Origin: CAVSJA01 sp963728145
GTDB lineage: Bacteria > Bacteroidota > Bacteroidia > Chitinophagales > Chitinophagaceae
NCBI GenBank assembly: GCA_963728145.1
Contig: CAVSJA010000007.1
Coordinates: forward strand, 1,160,998-1,224,997
DNA: 64,000 nt
Direction of reading: 5' to 3'
Shown here: piece by piece, positions 52,508 through 63,759 of the stretch
Position numbering within the stretch: the first letter of the stretch is position 1
Layout: each line of letters starts with the position of its first letter
Program-made: the position numbers and the translations under genes
The notes under the pieces: model-generated
What the model was told of the DNA's origin: nothing
What the model saw: only the letters and a program-made list of their open reading frames with translations
Database searches by the model: none

Positions 52508-52986
52508 TCAGTCGGCCGGGCGGTTGATCGCGGTGGTGCCGAGGATGATGTCGGCGATGCTCTGGCGGTAGCGGGTGCCGAGGATGGTCGGCGCAGCTGA
52601 TGAGCTGGAGCACGAAGGTGCCGATGCAGACGGCGTAGATCGCCGTGTGGACGAGGGCGGTCGTGAAGTCGAAGCGCTCGCCGTTGCCGCGGCGGAACTC
52701 GATGCCGGTGAAGCGCATGCCGAGGGTGGCCGACGCCGGCCCGGCCAGCATGGAGGTGCGGTAGAGGAAGCCGACGGCGGCGATGATGAAGCCGAAGAGC
52801 GCGAAGCCGAAGCCGAGGGTCACGAGGCCGAAGAGGACGGCGAGCGGCACGCCGATGAGCGAGGATGATCGCGACGTCGATGATCCAGGCGACGAGGCGG
52901 CGCAGCGGGACGCCGGCGTAGAAGCGGCGGTCGAGGTCGGGGTCGGGCAGGCCGGAGAGCGGGCCGGCGGCGGCGGTGGCGGACAT
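52508..52986 (-). CDS. RDD family membrane protein, frameshifted
   Basis: About 160 residues: DLDRRFYAGVPLRRLVAWII gives the Arg-Asp-like RDD start. It is followed by three helices (LAVLFGLVTLGFGFALFGF and others) and the SATLGMRFTGIEFRR motif. Frame changes lie near 52,862 and 52,595. The final frame ends TAINRPAD at 52508. Role unknown; some family members transport Na+ or modify membranes. Confidence 0.82.
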
Positions 52987-53049
52987 CGGGACTCCTCGTG
53001 CGGGTCGACGCCGCTGAGATGGGGACGCGGCGGCGCCGGCGCGCAAGGA

Positions 53050-53898
53050 TCAGCGCGAGCAGATGTCCGGGCCGGCGCAGATCTTCGGGTCGGGCGCGTG
53101 CCACCGCCTTGCCGGGGTAGTCGAGGCGGTCGAGCACCGACTGCATGGCGGCGAGGCGGCCGCGGCGCTTGTCCTCGCACCAGATCACGGTCCAGGGGGC
53201 GACGGTGCGGTGGCTGCGGTCGAACATCTCGGCGATGGCGGCGGTGTAGTCGTCCCAGCGGGAGAGGCCGTCGATGTCGGTCTGGCTGAGCTTCCACTGC
53301 TTCAGCGGGTCGCGCTCGCGCTGGAGGAACTGGCGCAGCTGCTCGGCGCGGCCGATGGCGAGCCAGAGCTTGATGAGGATGATGCCGTCCTGCACCAGCA
53401 TGTCCTCGAACTCGGGGAGCTGGGCGAAGAAGCGGGCGCGCTCCGCGGGCGTGCACCAGCCGAAGACGTGCTCGACGACGGCGCGGTTGTACCAGGAGCG
53501 GTCGAAGAGCACCATCTCGCCCGTGGTCGGCAGGTGCGCGACGTAGCGCTGGAAGTACCACTGGCCGCGCTCGACGTCGGAGGGGGCGGGGAGGGCGACG
53601 CTGCGGGCGGTGCGCTGGATTGAGGTTCTCGGTGAAGGCGTCGATGGTGCCGCCCTTGCCGGCGGCGTCGCGGCCCTCGAAGACGATGACGATGCGCTGG
53701 CCGGTTTCGCGGAACCAGCTCTGCAGCTTGACGAGCTCGAGCTGGCAGGCGTGGTAGGCCTTCTCGTAGTCGTCCTCGTCGAGCCGCTTCTGGTAGGGGT
53801 AGCGCGGGTCGAGGATGTCTGCTTGTCGGCGTCCCGAGCGCCTCGCGGACTGTCCTTCGGCGCTGACCGCCGTCGAAGGGCTTCGTTCGGTCTGCCAT
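53050..53898 (-). CDS. ppk2: polyphosphate kinase 2, frameshifted
   Basis: Start MADRTKPFDGGQRR at 53898. Core motifs are VIVFEGRDAAGKGGTIDAFT (Walker A), LFDRSWYNRAVVEHVFGWC (lid and Walker B-like) and QWKLSQTDIDGLSRWDDYTA. It uses polyphosphate to phosphorylate nucleoside diphosphates (class I type by length). Frame changes lie near 53,820, 53,620 and 53,107. With the last one corrected the C-terminus reads HAPDPKICAGPDICSR and stops at 53050-53052, the expected family ending. Confidence 0.9.
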
Positions 53899-54427
53899 GC
53901 GGCCGCACTTGGCGTCCGCGGCGAACGGCATCGGCGCGACGCATGCTCGCGCGTGTGCTGCGGCAGTGCCGACCCGGCATGAGGCGGCGCCGTCCGCGGC
54001 ACGTGGACCGTGCGGCACGACGCGTCGGCGAGCGGCAGGATCCGCCGGCATGGCTGACGCGACTGTCGAGCGCGAGCGCGCTGGCGCCGCGAGGCGGCGT
54101 GCGCGCAGGCGGGCGTTGGGGAGCGGCGCGAGACCGGGCGGAGCGCTGGCTGGAAGTCGGCCGCCGCGCGCAGCGGCTCGCTCGGGCCGTGCGGCAGGGG
54201 CGCGCCGAGGCCGGCATGCCCGGGCGTCGACGGCGGCGCGTCGCCACCTCCGCGCGTCGCGCCGGCAGCGCCGCGCGCCGAGCGCGCAGGCGCGCCGGCG
54301 CCGGGCGGCACCGCGGCCGGTAGCGCCGGCGCCGAAGGCGTCGCAGGGCGCGGGATCGCGCCGCGCGAGGGCCTCGGCGTTCGGGCGCGGCGCGAGCGGC
54401 GCGGGCGCGCCTCGGCCGGCGCGGCCG
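53899..54427. other. 529-base extremely GC-rich stretch, no supported gene
   Basis: Almost every frame is open on both strands because stop codons are rare at this composition. The translations are low-complexity Arg/Ala/Pro runs without any recognisable domain. Short reiterations of ggcgcgccggcgcc-like words are present. It lies between metA (minus, end at 54428) and ppk2 (start 53898), so it could be a long metA 3' region plus ppk2 promoter, or a degenerate low-complexity gene. Confidence 0.5.
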
Positions 54428-55349
54428 TCAGGCGCCGACGCCGTCGATCTCGTAGGGCGTGGTCTGGTAGATCTCGTTGATCCAGTTGCCGTAGAGGAGC
54501 TGCCCGTGGCTGCGCCAGCGGTTCTCCGGCGGCCGGGCGGGGTCGTCGTCGGGGAAGTAGTCGACCGGCACCGCGATCGGGCCGCCCTTGGCGAGGTCGC
54601 GGTCGTACTCCTCCTTGAGCGTCGTCGAGTCGTACTCGAGGTGGTTGAACATGTAGAAGGCGCGGTGCGGCGCGGTCCTCGATCAGGCAGGGGCCGACCT
54701 CGTCGGAGTGGATCAGCACCTCGAGCTCGGGGTGGAGCTGCGACGTCCTCGTCGCGCACCTCGGTCCAGCGGCTGACCGGCACCACGAAGCTGTCGGAGA
54801 AGCCCTGCAGCAGCTGCGCCGACGGCAGCGACGGCGCGGTGGCGGAAGCAGCCGAAGGCCTTGGCCGGCAGCATGTGCTTGGGGATGCCGTGGAAGTGGT
54901 GCAGCATCGCCATGCCGCCCCAGCAGACGCCCATGGTCGAGTGCACGTTGGTCTGGGTCCAGTCGAAGATCTCGCGCAGCTCGCTCCAGTAGCTGACCGC
55001 CTCGAAGTCGAGGTGCTCGATCGGCGCGCCGGTGATGATGAGGCCGTCGAAGCGGCGCTCGCGCGCCTCGCGGAACGGCTGGTAGAAGGCCTCGAGGTGC
55101 GCGGCGGAGGTGTTGCTCGCCTCGTGGTCGGACATGCGGATCAGCGTCAGCTCGATCTGCAGCGGCGTCGCGCCGATCGACGCGGGCGAACTGGGTCTCG
55201 GTCTGCACCTTCTTCGGCATCAGGTTGAGGAGCCCGATCTGCAGCGGGCGGATGTCCTGGCGCAGCGCCGTCTCCTCGGACATCACCATCACGCCCTCGC
55301 GCCGGAGCACGTCGTGGGCGGGAAGGGTCGCGGGGATCTTGATCGGCAT
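54428..55349 (-). CDS. metA: homoserine O-acyltransferase MetA/MetX-like, frameshifted
   Basis: Start MPIKIPATLPAHDVLRREGV, then IGLLNLMPKKVQTETQ, LIITGAPIEHLDFEAVSYW, and the catalytic Cys in STMGVCWGGMAMLHHFHGI. The C-terminus FNHLEYDSTTLKEEY and NRWRSHGQLLYGNWINEIYQ ends at TGA 54428. It activates homoserine with acetyl- or succinyl-CoA in methionine synthesis; MetA of this clade is often an acetyltransferase, which the residues seen here cannot settle. At least four frame changes (near 55,180, 54,840, 54,745 and 54,675). Confidence 0.9.
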
Positions 55350-55378
55350 GGGCGGGCGCCTCGGGCTGCGGAGAGCGT

Positions 55379-56333
55379 CTAGATAGACGCGCAGCCCGGC
55401 GCCGGCAACCGGGCGTTTGCGGGGTCGTCGACGCAGATCTCGACGGTGGCGTGGTCGAAGCCGAAGGCCTCGGCGAGGCGCGCCTTGATCCGCCGGCGCG
55501 CGGCGTCGGGGTCGGCCGCCGGCGGCGACCACGGCCTCGAGCGTGACCATCGGGCGGTCCTCGGTGATCGACCAGGCGTGCAGGTGGCGGACGGCGGTGA
55601 CCTCGGGCACGGCGGCGGCGAGGTCGGCGGCGATGGCGGCGGCGTCGAAGCCCTCGGGGGTGGCCTCGAGCAGGATGTGGCCGCTGTCGCGCACCACCGT
55701 CCAGGCCGAGCGCAGGATCAGGAGCGACGACGAGCACCGAGAGGATCGGGTCGATCGGGGTCCAGCCGGTGCGCGAGGATGACGAGCGCGGCGACGATGG
55801 CGCCGGCGGAGCCGAGGAGGTCGCCGGCGACGTGCAGGAGCGCGGCGCGCAGGTTGAGGTTGCTCGCGGTCGCCGCGCGGAGAGGACGCGGAAGGCGACG
55901 AGGTTGACGACGAGGCCGGCGGCGGCGACGGCGAGCATGATGCCGCCCTCGACCGGGTGCGGGGTCGGCGAGGCGGCGGGCGGCCTCGACGACGATCCAG
56001 ACGGCGACCAGCGAAGAGCGCGAGGCCGTTGACGAAGGCGGCCAGCACCGAGAGGCGGTCGAAGCCGTAGGTGCGCCGCGCGTCGGCCGGGCGGCGGGCG
56101 ACGCGGAAGGCGAGCCAGGCCATCGCGAGCGCGGCGAAGTCGGTCAGCATGTGGCCGGCGTCGGCGATGCAGCGCGAGCGAGCCGGAGATGAGGCCGCCG
56201 GCGACCTCGACCACCATGAAGCCGCCGGTGAGGAGCGCGGCGATGCCGACCGCGCGGGCGCTGGCGGCGTGCGTGGTGGTGGGCGTGGCCGTGGCCGTGG
56301 CCGTCGTGGCCGTGGCCGTGGTCGTGGCGTCAT
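55379..56333 (-). CDS. cation diffusion facilitator (Zn/Cd/Co exporter), frameshifted
   Basis: A His-rich N-terminus is seen only in an alternative frame (RHDHGHGHGHDGHGHGHGH), followed by helix GGFMVVEVAGGLISGSLA and the metal-site HMLTDFAALAMAWLAFR (HxxxD). Later helices and a C-terminal cytoplasmic domain (VRHLHAWSITEDRPMVTLE) follow, ending NARLPAPGCASI at TAG 55379-55381. The exporter is driven by H+ exchange. At least six frame changes. Its ATG overlaps the stop of the upstream ATPase gene (ATGA). Confidence 0.88.
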
Positions 56334-57194
56334 CGGCGGGCCAGCGCCTCGGCGACGAGCGCGTCGAAGTCCTGCGGGTCGCGCACGGCCGCGACCTCGG
56401 CGGCCTCGACGGTGACGCCCCAGCGCGCGGCCATCGCCTCGTAGCGCGGCAGGCGGTGCGCCATCAGCGCGCGGAAGCCGTGGCGGATGAAGGCGTCGGG
56501 GTCGACCTCGTCGGGCGCGCAGCCCTGCGTCGGCGAGGTAGTCGTGCCAGAGGCGGGTCAGGAAGTCCTCGGGGTAGTACATCGGCTTCGGCGCCGGTCG
56601 AAGCGGGCGGTCGAGCGCCTCGAGGTCGTCCTCGGTGCCGCGGAACCAGACCGGCAGCGTGGCGCCGGCGAGGTCGGTCAGCACCGGGTCGGCGGGGTCG
56701 TCGCGGGTCGACCACCTCGCAGAGCGAGCCGGAGGTGTCGCAGACGAAGTGCTCGTAGCCGTAGATCTCCTCGGCCTTGTCGATGAAGAGCGAGCGCGTC
56801 GCGGGTGGCGGCGATCTCGGCGCCGCGGTGCTGGCGCTGGCGGCGGAGGTACTCGTCGAAGGGGATGCCGCCCTTCGCCGGGTCGCCGGGCTTGCCGAGG
56901 TAGGTCGAGAGCGGCTCGAGGTTGTGGAAGGTGATGTTCGAGGCGATGTAGATCGAGTCCGAGCGCAGCAGCTGGCGCAGGAACGGGTTGCGCATCGCCT
57001 CGCGCTTGAAGTTGTCGACGATGTGCTCGCCCATGTAGCGGGTGCCGATGCGGAAATCGACCGAGTAGTGGAACCAGTCCGCCTCCTCGCGCAGCATCGC
57101 CGCGATGCGGGTCTTGCCGAGGCCCGACATGCCGAAGAGCGCGACCCGCTTGTGGCGGCGCGCGCTGCCAGTCCTCGGGCGTCTCGTAGATCAT
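56330..57194 (-). CDS. P-loop ATPase of unknown role, frameshifted
   Basis: Start MIYETPEDW at 57194, then FGMSGLGKTRIAAMLREEA (Walker A), DFRIGTRYMGEHIVDNFKRE and ITFHNLEPLSTYLGKPGDPA. Later blocks are EEIYGYEHFVCDTSGSLCE and PVWFRGTEDDLEAL. The correct last frame ends DPQDFDALVAEALARR at TGA 56330-56332, overlapping the CDF start. Proteins like this are annotated simply as ATPase in Rhodobacteraceae; the function is unknown. The tight overlap suggests co-translation with the metal exporter. Confidence 0.8.
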
Positions 57195-57272
57195 GCGCGC
57201 GCCTCGCGGGCGCGTCGCCGCGCCCTAGCCTAGCGGCGGCGCGGGCGCGAGGCGTGCGCAAGGCGAGCGCCG

Positions 57273-58470
57273 TCAGAAGGTGTAGCCGACGCGGAGCCCC
57301 GCGCCCCAGACCGAGCCGTCGTTGAAGTCGGTCTGCGAGCAGGTTCTGGTGTCGCCGAGCACGCCGTAGGTGAGGCCGCCGGTGATGTTCCACTGGCCGT
57401 AGTCGTAGCTGAGCGCGGCGGTCGCCGGTGGTGCGGCCGTCGTAGGGGCCGAGCGAGGTCATCTCGCCGCCGACGCTCGGCTCGTAGGTGATCGAGAACG
57501 AGCCGGCGAGCGCGTCGGTGAGCTGGCGGCCGATGCCGAGGTTGTAGGTCCACCAGTCGTCGGCGTAGTCGACCAGCGGCCGCGGCTCGCCGAGGAGCGC
57601 CGCGGTCGCCTGCTCGTAGACCGGCGGGCTGATCGAGAACTCCGACCAGTCGACCCAGCGGACGTAGCCGAAGACCAGCGTCTTCGGGGCGACGCCGGTC
57701 TGGAAGTCGAGCTGCACCGACTGCGGCGTGTCGACGTCGGTCTCGGTGTCGCTGCGTCGCGGCGACGCCGGTGATGAGCGGGTGATCGTCTCGGCGGTGT
57801 CGAGGTCGTAGCTGATCTTCGAGTAGTAGGTGAGCGCCACCCGGAGCGCGATCTCGGGGCGCTCGTAGGCGGCGCCGAGCAGGTAGCCGTAGCCCCACTT
57901 GTCGTCGGCCTCGACCGAGTAGTCGTCGACGAAGGAGACCGCGGCCTCGGCGTCGAGCCGCTGGGCCCGCAGCCCGCCGTAGACCTTGACGTTCGGGGTG
58001 ACGTCGTAGGCGAGCGACGCCGGTGATCTGGTAGGTCTTCAGGTCGGCCATGCTGCCGCCGTAGAGCGACGCGGGCAGCGGCGGCGGCAGCGCGGGAAGG
58101 TGCCGGCGCCGTAGCGGGTGTCGGCCCAGAGCGGCTGGTCGAAGATCAGCGCGTAGGAGAGCCGGTCGTTCAGGTCGGCCTTGTAGGCGCCGCTGAGGTT
58201 CCAGCGGTCCTCGAAGACGTCGCCGGTGTTGCCCGGCAGCGGCACCGCGACCGGAGCCGAGGACGCCGGCGGGATCGTCGCGCCGTCGCCGCTCTGGTCG
58301 GGGTCGGTGTAGGCGACGCCGAACTCGATGTAGCGGCCCTCCTGGTAGAGCAGGCGGATGGTCGGCGGGCACCGTCTGCTCGAGGGCGGCGGCGTGCGCG
58401 GCGCCGGCGGCGGCGAGGGCGACGAGCGACGCGCCGGCCAGGGTCCTGGCCGTCGCGGGAGCTTGGGCAT
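57273..58470 (-). CDS. OmpP1/FadL/TodX-type outer-membrane transport protein, frameshifted
   Basis: About 395 residues from ATG 58470. A degenerate signal region is followed by barrel strands: LLYQEGRYIEFGVAYTDPDQ, RLSYALIFDQPLWADTRYG, DKWGYGYLLGAAYERPEIAL, TLVFGYVRWVDWSEFSISP and GSVWGAGLRVGYTF at the end (TGA 57273-57275). FadL-type barrels import long-chain fatty acids or hydrophobic compounds. Several frame changes break it. Stand-alone gene. Confidence 0.87.
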
Positions 58471-58655
58471 GCGGTCCTCCCGAGATCGCGATATTCTTGC
58501 GTTCCTGGCTCGGAGTATCGCACCGACGGCGCCGGTCAAGGAATGACGCCGCGGCATCCGGCGGTCAGGTAGCGCGCAGCCGTTGCGCGACTGCAACGTA
58601 GCGACGCGCGGCCGCGGTCGGGCGGTCGCCGGCGCGCGCGGCGCGCCGGCGCGGG

Positions 58656-60802
58656 TCAGTGCGCCAGCACCGCCAGCATCAGCAGCGCGACGATGTTGGT
58701 GATCTTGATCATCGGGTTCACCGCCGGGCCGGCGGTGTCCTTGTAGGGGTCGCCGACGGTGTCGCCGGTGACGGCGGCCTTGTGGGCGTCGGAGCCCTTG
58801 AAGTGCTTCTGGCCGGCGGCGTCGGTGAAGCCGTCCTCGAAGATCTTCTTGGCGTTGTCCCAGGCGCCGCCGCCGGAGGTCATCGAGATGGCGACGAAGA
58901 GGCCGTTGACGATGACGCCGAGCAGCATGGCGCCGACCGCCGCGAGCGCGGCGCTCGCGCCGGCGATCCAGTTGATGACGACGAAGACGACGATCGGCGA
59001 GAGCACCGGCAGCAGCGAGGGGACGATCATCTCGCGGATGGCGGCCTTGGTCAGCATGTCGACGGCGCGGCCGTAGTCGGGCTTGGAGGTGCCGGCCATG
59101 ATGCCGGGGTTCTCGCGGAACTGCCGGCGCACCTCCTCGACGATCGAGCCGGCGGCGCGGCCGACGGCGGTCATGGCGATGCCGCCGAAGAGGTAGGGCA
59201 GGAGGCCGCCGAAGAGGAGGCCGACGACGACGTAGGGGTTGGAGAGCGAGAAGTCGACGGTGAGGCCGTCGAAGAAGCTGCCCGGCGCGGCGGTGCTGGC
59301 GAAGAAGGCGCAGGTCCTCGGTGTAGGCGGCGAAGAGCACCAGCGCGCCGAGGCCGGCCGAGCCGATGGCGTAGCCCTTGGTGACCGCCTTGGTGGTGTT
59401 GCCGACGGCGTCGAGCGCGTCGGTGGTGGCGCGCACCTCCTTGGGCAGGTCGGCCATCTCGGCGATGCCGCCGGCGTTGTCGGTGACCGGGCCGAAGGCG
59501 TCGAGCGCGACCACGACGCCGGCGAGCGCCAGCATCGTGGTGACCGCGATGGCGATGCCGAAGAGGCCGGCGAGCTTGTAGGTGACGATGATGCCGGCGA
59601 TGATGACGAGCGCCGGCAGCGCGGTCGACTCGAGCGAGACGGCGAGGCCCTGGATGACGTTGGTGCCGTGGCCGGTGATCGAGGCCTGGGCGATCGAGCG
59701 CACCGGGCGGTAGTTGGTGCCGGTGTAGTACTCGGTGATGACGATGATCAGCGTGGTGACGATCAGGCCGACGACGCCGCAGAAGAAGAGGTCGTCGGCG
59801 GTGAAGGTGACGCCGGTGTTGGTGGTCAGCGGCGTCGGACATCGGCGCCGGGGAAGATCAGCGCGGTCAGCGGGTAGAGCAGGATCAGCGAGAGGACGCC
59901 GGTGGCGATGAAGCCCTTGTAGAGCGCGCCCATGATGGTGCCGCCCGGCGCAGAGCTTGACCGCGAAGGTGCCGACGATCGAGGTGAGCACGCAGATGCC
60001 GCAGATCGCCAGCGGGAAGAGCATGACGGTCGAGACGATCGTCCTGGCCGGCGAAGTAGATCGAGGCGAGCACCATGGTGGCGACGACGGTCACGGCGTA
60101 GGTCTCGAAGAGGTCGGCCGCCATGCCGGCGCAGTCGCCGACGTTGTCGCCGACGTTGTCGGCGATGGTGGCGGGGTTGCGCGGGTCGTCCTCGGGGATG
60201 CCGGCCTCGACCTTGCCGACGAGGTCGCCGCCGACGTCCGCGCCCTTGGTGAAGATGCCGCCGCCGAGACGGGCGAAGATCGAGATGAGCGAGCCGCCGA
60301 AGCCGAGCGCGACCAGCGCGTCGATGACGGTGCGGTCGGTCGGGGCGTAGCCGGCGAGGCCGGCGAGGATGCCGTAGTAGACCGCGACGCCGAGCAGCGC
60401 GAGGCCGGCGACCAGCATGCCGGTGACGGCGCCGGCGCTGGAAGGCGAGCTCGAGGCCCTCGGCGAGGCCGACGCTGGCGGCCTGGGCGGTGCGGACGTT
60501 GGCGCGCACCGAGACGAGCATGCCGATGTAGCCGGCGGCGCCGGAGAGCACGGCGCCGATCAGGAAGCCGATGGCGACGGGGAGGCCGAGCAGGAAGGCG
60601 ACGATCACGAAGATGATCGACGCCGGCGATGGCGATGGTGGTGTACTGCCGGCGGAGGTAGGCGCTGGCGCCTTCCTGGATCGCCGCGGCGATCTCCTGC
60701 ATCCGGGCGTTGCCGGCGTCGGCCGCCATGACCGACCGCGCGGCCCAGACGCCGTAGACGATCGACAGCAGCGCCGCAGATGATGACGAGCAACAACGCC
60801 AC
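58656..60802 (-). CDS. hppA: membrane-bound H+-translocating pyrophosphatase, K+-independent type, frameshifted
   Basis: About 715 residues from GTG 60802 to TGA 58656. About 16 helices. Substrate motifs are GGGIFTKGADVGGDLVGKVE (DVGxDLVGK-like) and NPATIADNVGDNVGDCAGMA, with late DNAKKIFEDGFTDA and GDTVGDPYKDTAGPAVNPM. The K+-dependence site reads VGNTTKAVTKGYAIGS. Lys after NTT (instead of Ala) marks the K+-independent class, known from comparisons of the family. It pumps H+ at the expense of PPi. About seven frame changes. ppa lies directly upstream on the same strand. Confidence 0.93.
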
Positions 60803-60839
60803 GCTCAGGTCTCCCGTTCGTTGTGGTTTTGCGCGCGGA

Positions 60840-61483
60840 CTATCGCGTACTCGCCGGCCGGGCGCAAGGCCGCGCTCGCGGCGGCCGTGCCCGCACGGCG
60901 TCGGTGCGCGCCGCGGCGCGGCGGCGGCTCAGGCGGCGCGCGGACTTCTTGTTGTAGCGCTCGATCGACTCCATCAGGATCCGCTGGGCGTCGGCCTTGT
61001 CGCCCCAGCCGGTGATCTTGGCCCACTTGCCCTGCTCGAGCGCCTTGTAGTGCTCGAAGAAGTGCCAGATGCGCTCGCGGTGGCGCTGCGGCAGGTCCTG
61101 CAGGTCCTGGATCTCGGCCTGGAACGGGTCGACCTTCTCGATCGGCATGGCGATCAGCTTGTCGTCCATGGCCGCCGTCGTCCTCCATGTGCAGGACGCC
61201 GATCAGCCGGCAGCGGATCACCGAGCCGGCGATCAGCGTGACCTCGGTGCGGACCATGACGTCGACCGGGTCGCCGTCCTCGTGCAGCGTGTTCGGCACG
61301 AAGCCGTAGTTGTTGGGGTAGAACATCGGCACGTTGACGATGCGGTCGACGAAGAGCGCGCCCGACTCCTTGTCGATCTCGTACTTGACCGGCGAGCCGC
61401 CGCCGGCGCCGCCCGGGATCTCGATGACGACGTTGATGTCGTAGGGCGGGTTCTCGCCCGGCGGAGATCTTGTCGAGTTGCAT
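60840..61483 (-). CDS. ppa: inorganic pyrophosphatase, soluble family I, frameshifted
   Basis: Start MQLDKISAG at 61483. After a frame change near 61,465 the enzyme reads NPPYDINVVIEIPGG, YEIDKESGALFVDRIV, MFYPNNYGFVPNTLHEDGDP and VDVMVRTE, holding the metal-binding aspartates. A second change near 61,175 leads to MDDKLIAMPIEKVDPFQAEI and ERYNKKSARR. The open frame runs to 60840. A further slip after KKSAR would end the protein at TGA 60929-60931, closer to the usual family length. It hydrolyses PPi in the cytoplasm. Confidence 0.9.
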
Positions 61484-61551
61484 GGTCGTCTCTGGCTCCA
61501 GTCGCGTTCGGCGGCGCGGCCTAGCACATTCGCAGGCGCAACAAAAGGCGA

Positions 61552-62448
61552 TCAGCCGGCCTCGGGCGCCGGGCGGCGGGTCTCGGCGCGCAGGTTGATC
61601 AGGTTGCCGGCGATGATCAGCGCGGCGCCGACGAAGATCGCGAGGCGCAGCGGCTCGCCGTAGAGCCACATGCCGACGAGCGCGATGAGCGGCAGGCGGA
61701 CGAACTCCATCGGCGCGACGATCGAGGCCGGGGCGTAGCCGAGCGCCGAGGTCAGCGAGTAGTGCGCGGTGAGCCCGGTCACGCCCGACGACGAGGAGCC
61801 AGGGCAGCGGTGGCGGCGGACGGGCGCGGGGATGCCGCCGGGCAGCGACAGGAGCGAGGCTCGCGCGCGCCCTGCAGCAGCGTCATCCAGAAGATCACGC
61901 AGAGCACGCTGTCGTAGCGCATGATCTGCTTGGTGTAGATGGTGTTGAGCGCGAAGCAGACCGCGGCGGCGAGCGCCGCGGCGTGGCCGGGCGCCGAGCG
62001 GCGCGGCGCCGGGCTGGGCGACGACGAGCACGCCGAGAAAGCCGAGCAGCGCGCCGGCGATGCGCGGCGCGGGTCAGCGCGCTCGCCGAGGAGGAACGGG
62101 CGCGAGCAGCGCCACCCAGATCGGGTTGGTGAACTCGAGCGCCACGAGCTGGCTGAGCGGGATCGCCGTCGACCGCGAAGAACCAGAGGTTCTGCCCGGT
62201 GTAGTGGAAGAGGTTGCGCTTGAGCGTGCAGCCAGGGGCGGCGGCTCCGCACCTGGGCGAAGCCGCCGGCGCTGCGCCAGAGCGACGAGCGACGACCACC
62301 GCGAAGCCGATCGGCCGAGCGGTAGAGCATGAGCTCGAAGGTGTTCATCTCGACCTGGATCTCGCGGCCCGGCCACCGCCATCGCGACGAAGGAGACGAC
62401 CGCGCCCATCATCCAGGCGGCGGCTTTCAGGGGCTGCGAGCGCTGCAT
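61552..62448 (-). CDS. EamA/DMT-type drug-metabolite transporter, frameshifted
   Basis: Start MQRSQPLKAAAWMMGAVVSF, later ALAAAVCFALNTIYTKQIMR, SVLCVIFWMTLLQG, TGLTAHYSLTSALGYAPASI and APMEFVRLPLIALVGMWLYG, ending RAETRRPAPEAG at 61552. Ten helices in two EamA repeats are expected. Permease of unknown metabolite. Numerous frame changes. Confidence 0.87.
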
Positions 62449-62556
62449 GGCGGCGCGGCGTTAGCGCGAGGCGGACGGGGAAGGGAAGGCGGCGGGTTGC
62501 CGGCGCCGGCGCGCCGCGCCCTAGGACTGCGGGAGGCAACGGACGGAGGCGAGGCG

Positions 62557-63738
62557 ATGGCGCGGAGCATGACGCGGGCCAAGGACCCGGCCGCGGCGGG
62601 GCGGGTCGCGTTCGTCGAGCTCTTCTACGATCTCGTCTTCGTCTTCGCGATCACCCAGCTCTCGCACCTGCTCCTGCACCACTACACGCTGCTCGGGGCG
62701 CGTGGAGACCGGCGCTGCTGATGCTCGCGGTCTGGTGGGTCTGGATCTACACCACCTGGGCGCTCAACTGGCTCGATCCGCGCGCGGTGCCGGTGCGGCT
62801 GATGCTCTATGCTCTCGATGCTGCTCGGGCTCTTCATGTCGATGTCGATCCCGGAGGCCTTCGGCGCGCGCGGCCTCACCTTCGCGCTCTCCTTCGTGGC
62901 GATGCAGGTCGGCCGCAGCCTCTTCACCGCCTGGTGCTTCGCCGGCGACGTGCGCGCACCGGCGCGAACTTCCAGCGCATCGCCGTCTGGCTGGCGGCCT
63001 CGGGCGTGTTCTGGATCGTCGGCGGGCTGGCGCGAGGGCGAGGCGCGGCTGGCGCTCTGGGTGGTCGCGCTCGGCATCGAGTACCTCGGGCCGTGGGCCC
63101 GCTACTGGACGCCGGGCTTGGCGCTCCGCCACCGCCGACTGGGACGTGCGCGGCGAGCACATCGCCGAGCGCTGCGGGCTCTTCGTCATCATCTGCCTCG
63201 GCGAGACGCTGCTGATCAGCGGCGCGACCTTCGCCGAGGCGGAGTGGACCGGGCCAGGGATCGCGGCCTTCGTGGTGAACTTCCTCGGCACGGTCGCGAT
63301 GTGGTGGCTCTACTTCCACATCGGCCAGGAGCGCGCCGCGCAGGCTGATCGAGCACTCCGAGCGATCCGGGGCGGATCGCGCGCATCGCCTTCACCTACG
63401 CCCACATCCCGATCATCGCCGGCATCGTGGTCAGCGCCGTGGCCGCCGAGCTTGTGATCGCCCATCCCGACGGGCACACGGGCGTCGGGGCGAGGCGGCC
63501 TCGATCCTCGGCGGGCCGGCGCTCTTTCTGGTGGGCAACCATCTGGTTCAAGGCGCTGACCGCGCGCTGGCCGCCGCTGTCGCACCTGGTCGGGCTCGGG
63601 CTGTTCGGCGCGCGGCCTTCCTCGCGCACCCGTGGCTGTCGCTCGCTCGGGCTCGGCGCGCTGGCGCTCGCCATCCTGGTGCTGGTGGCGGTCTGGGAGC
63701 GGGTGTCGCTCGGCGCCGGCCTGCGCGAGACCGCCTGA
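62557..63738 (+). CDS. low temperature requirement protein A (LtrA) family, frameshifted
   Basis: Start MARSMTRAKDPAAAGRVAFV at 62557, with the family opening FVELFYDLVFVFAITQLSHL. Then MLAVWWVWIYTTWALNWLDP, LGLFMSMSIPEAFGARGLTF, AERCGLFVIICLGETLLISG and WWLYFHIGQ, ending at TGA 63738. A multi-helix membrane protein of unclear function. At least six frame changes; one near 62,818 looks like a single extra C (ctctcgatg for ctctgatg). Confidence 0.88.
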
Positions 63739-63759
63739 CCGGCAGCCAGGGAGAAACCG

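Noticed and set aside
52359..57194. A 1611-codon open frame on the minus strand
   Set aside because: It runs through pieces of six different genes in wrong frames; stop codons are rare at this GC content. The recognisable family blocks lie in other frames.
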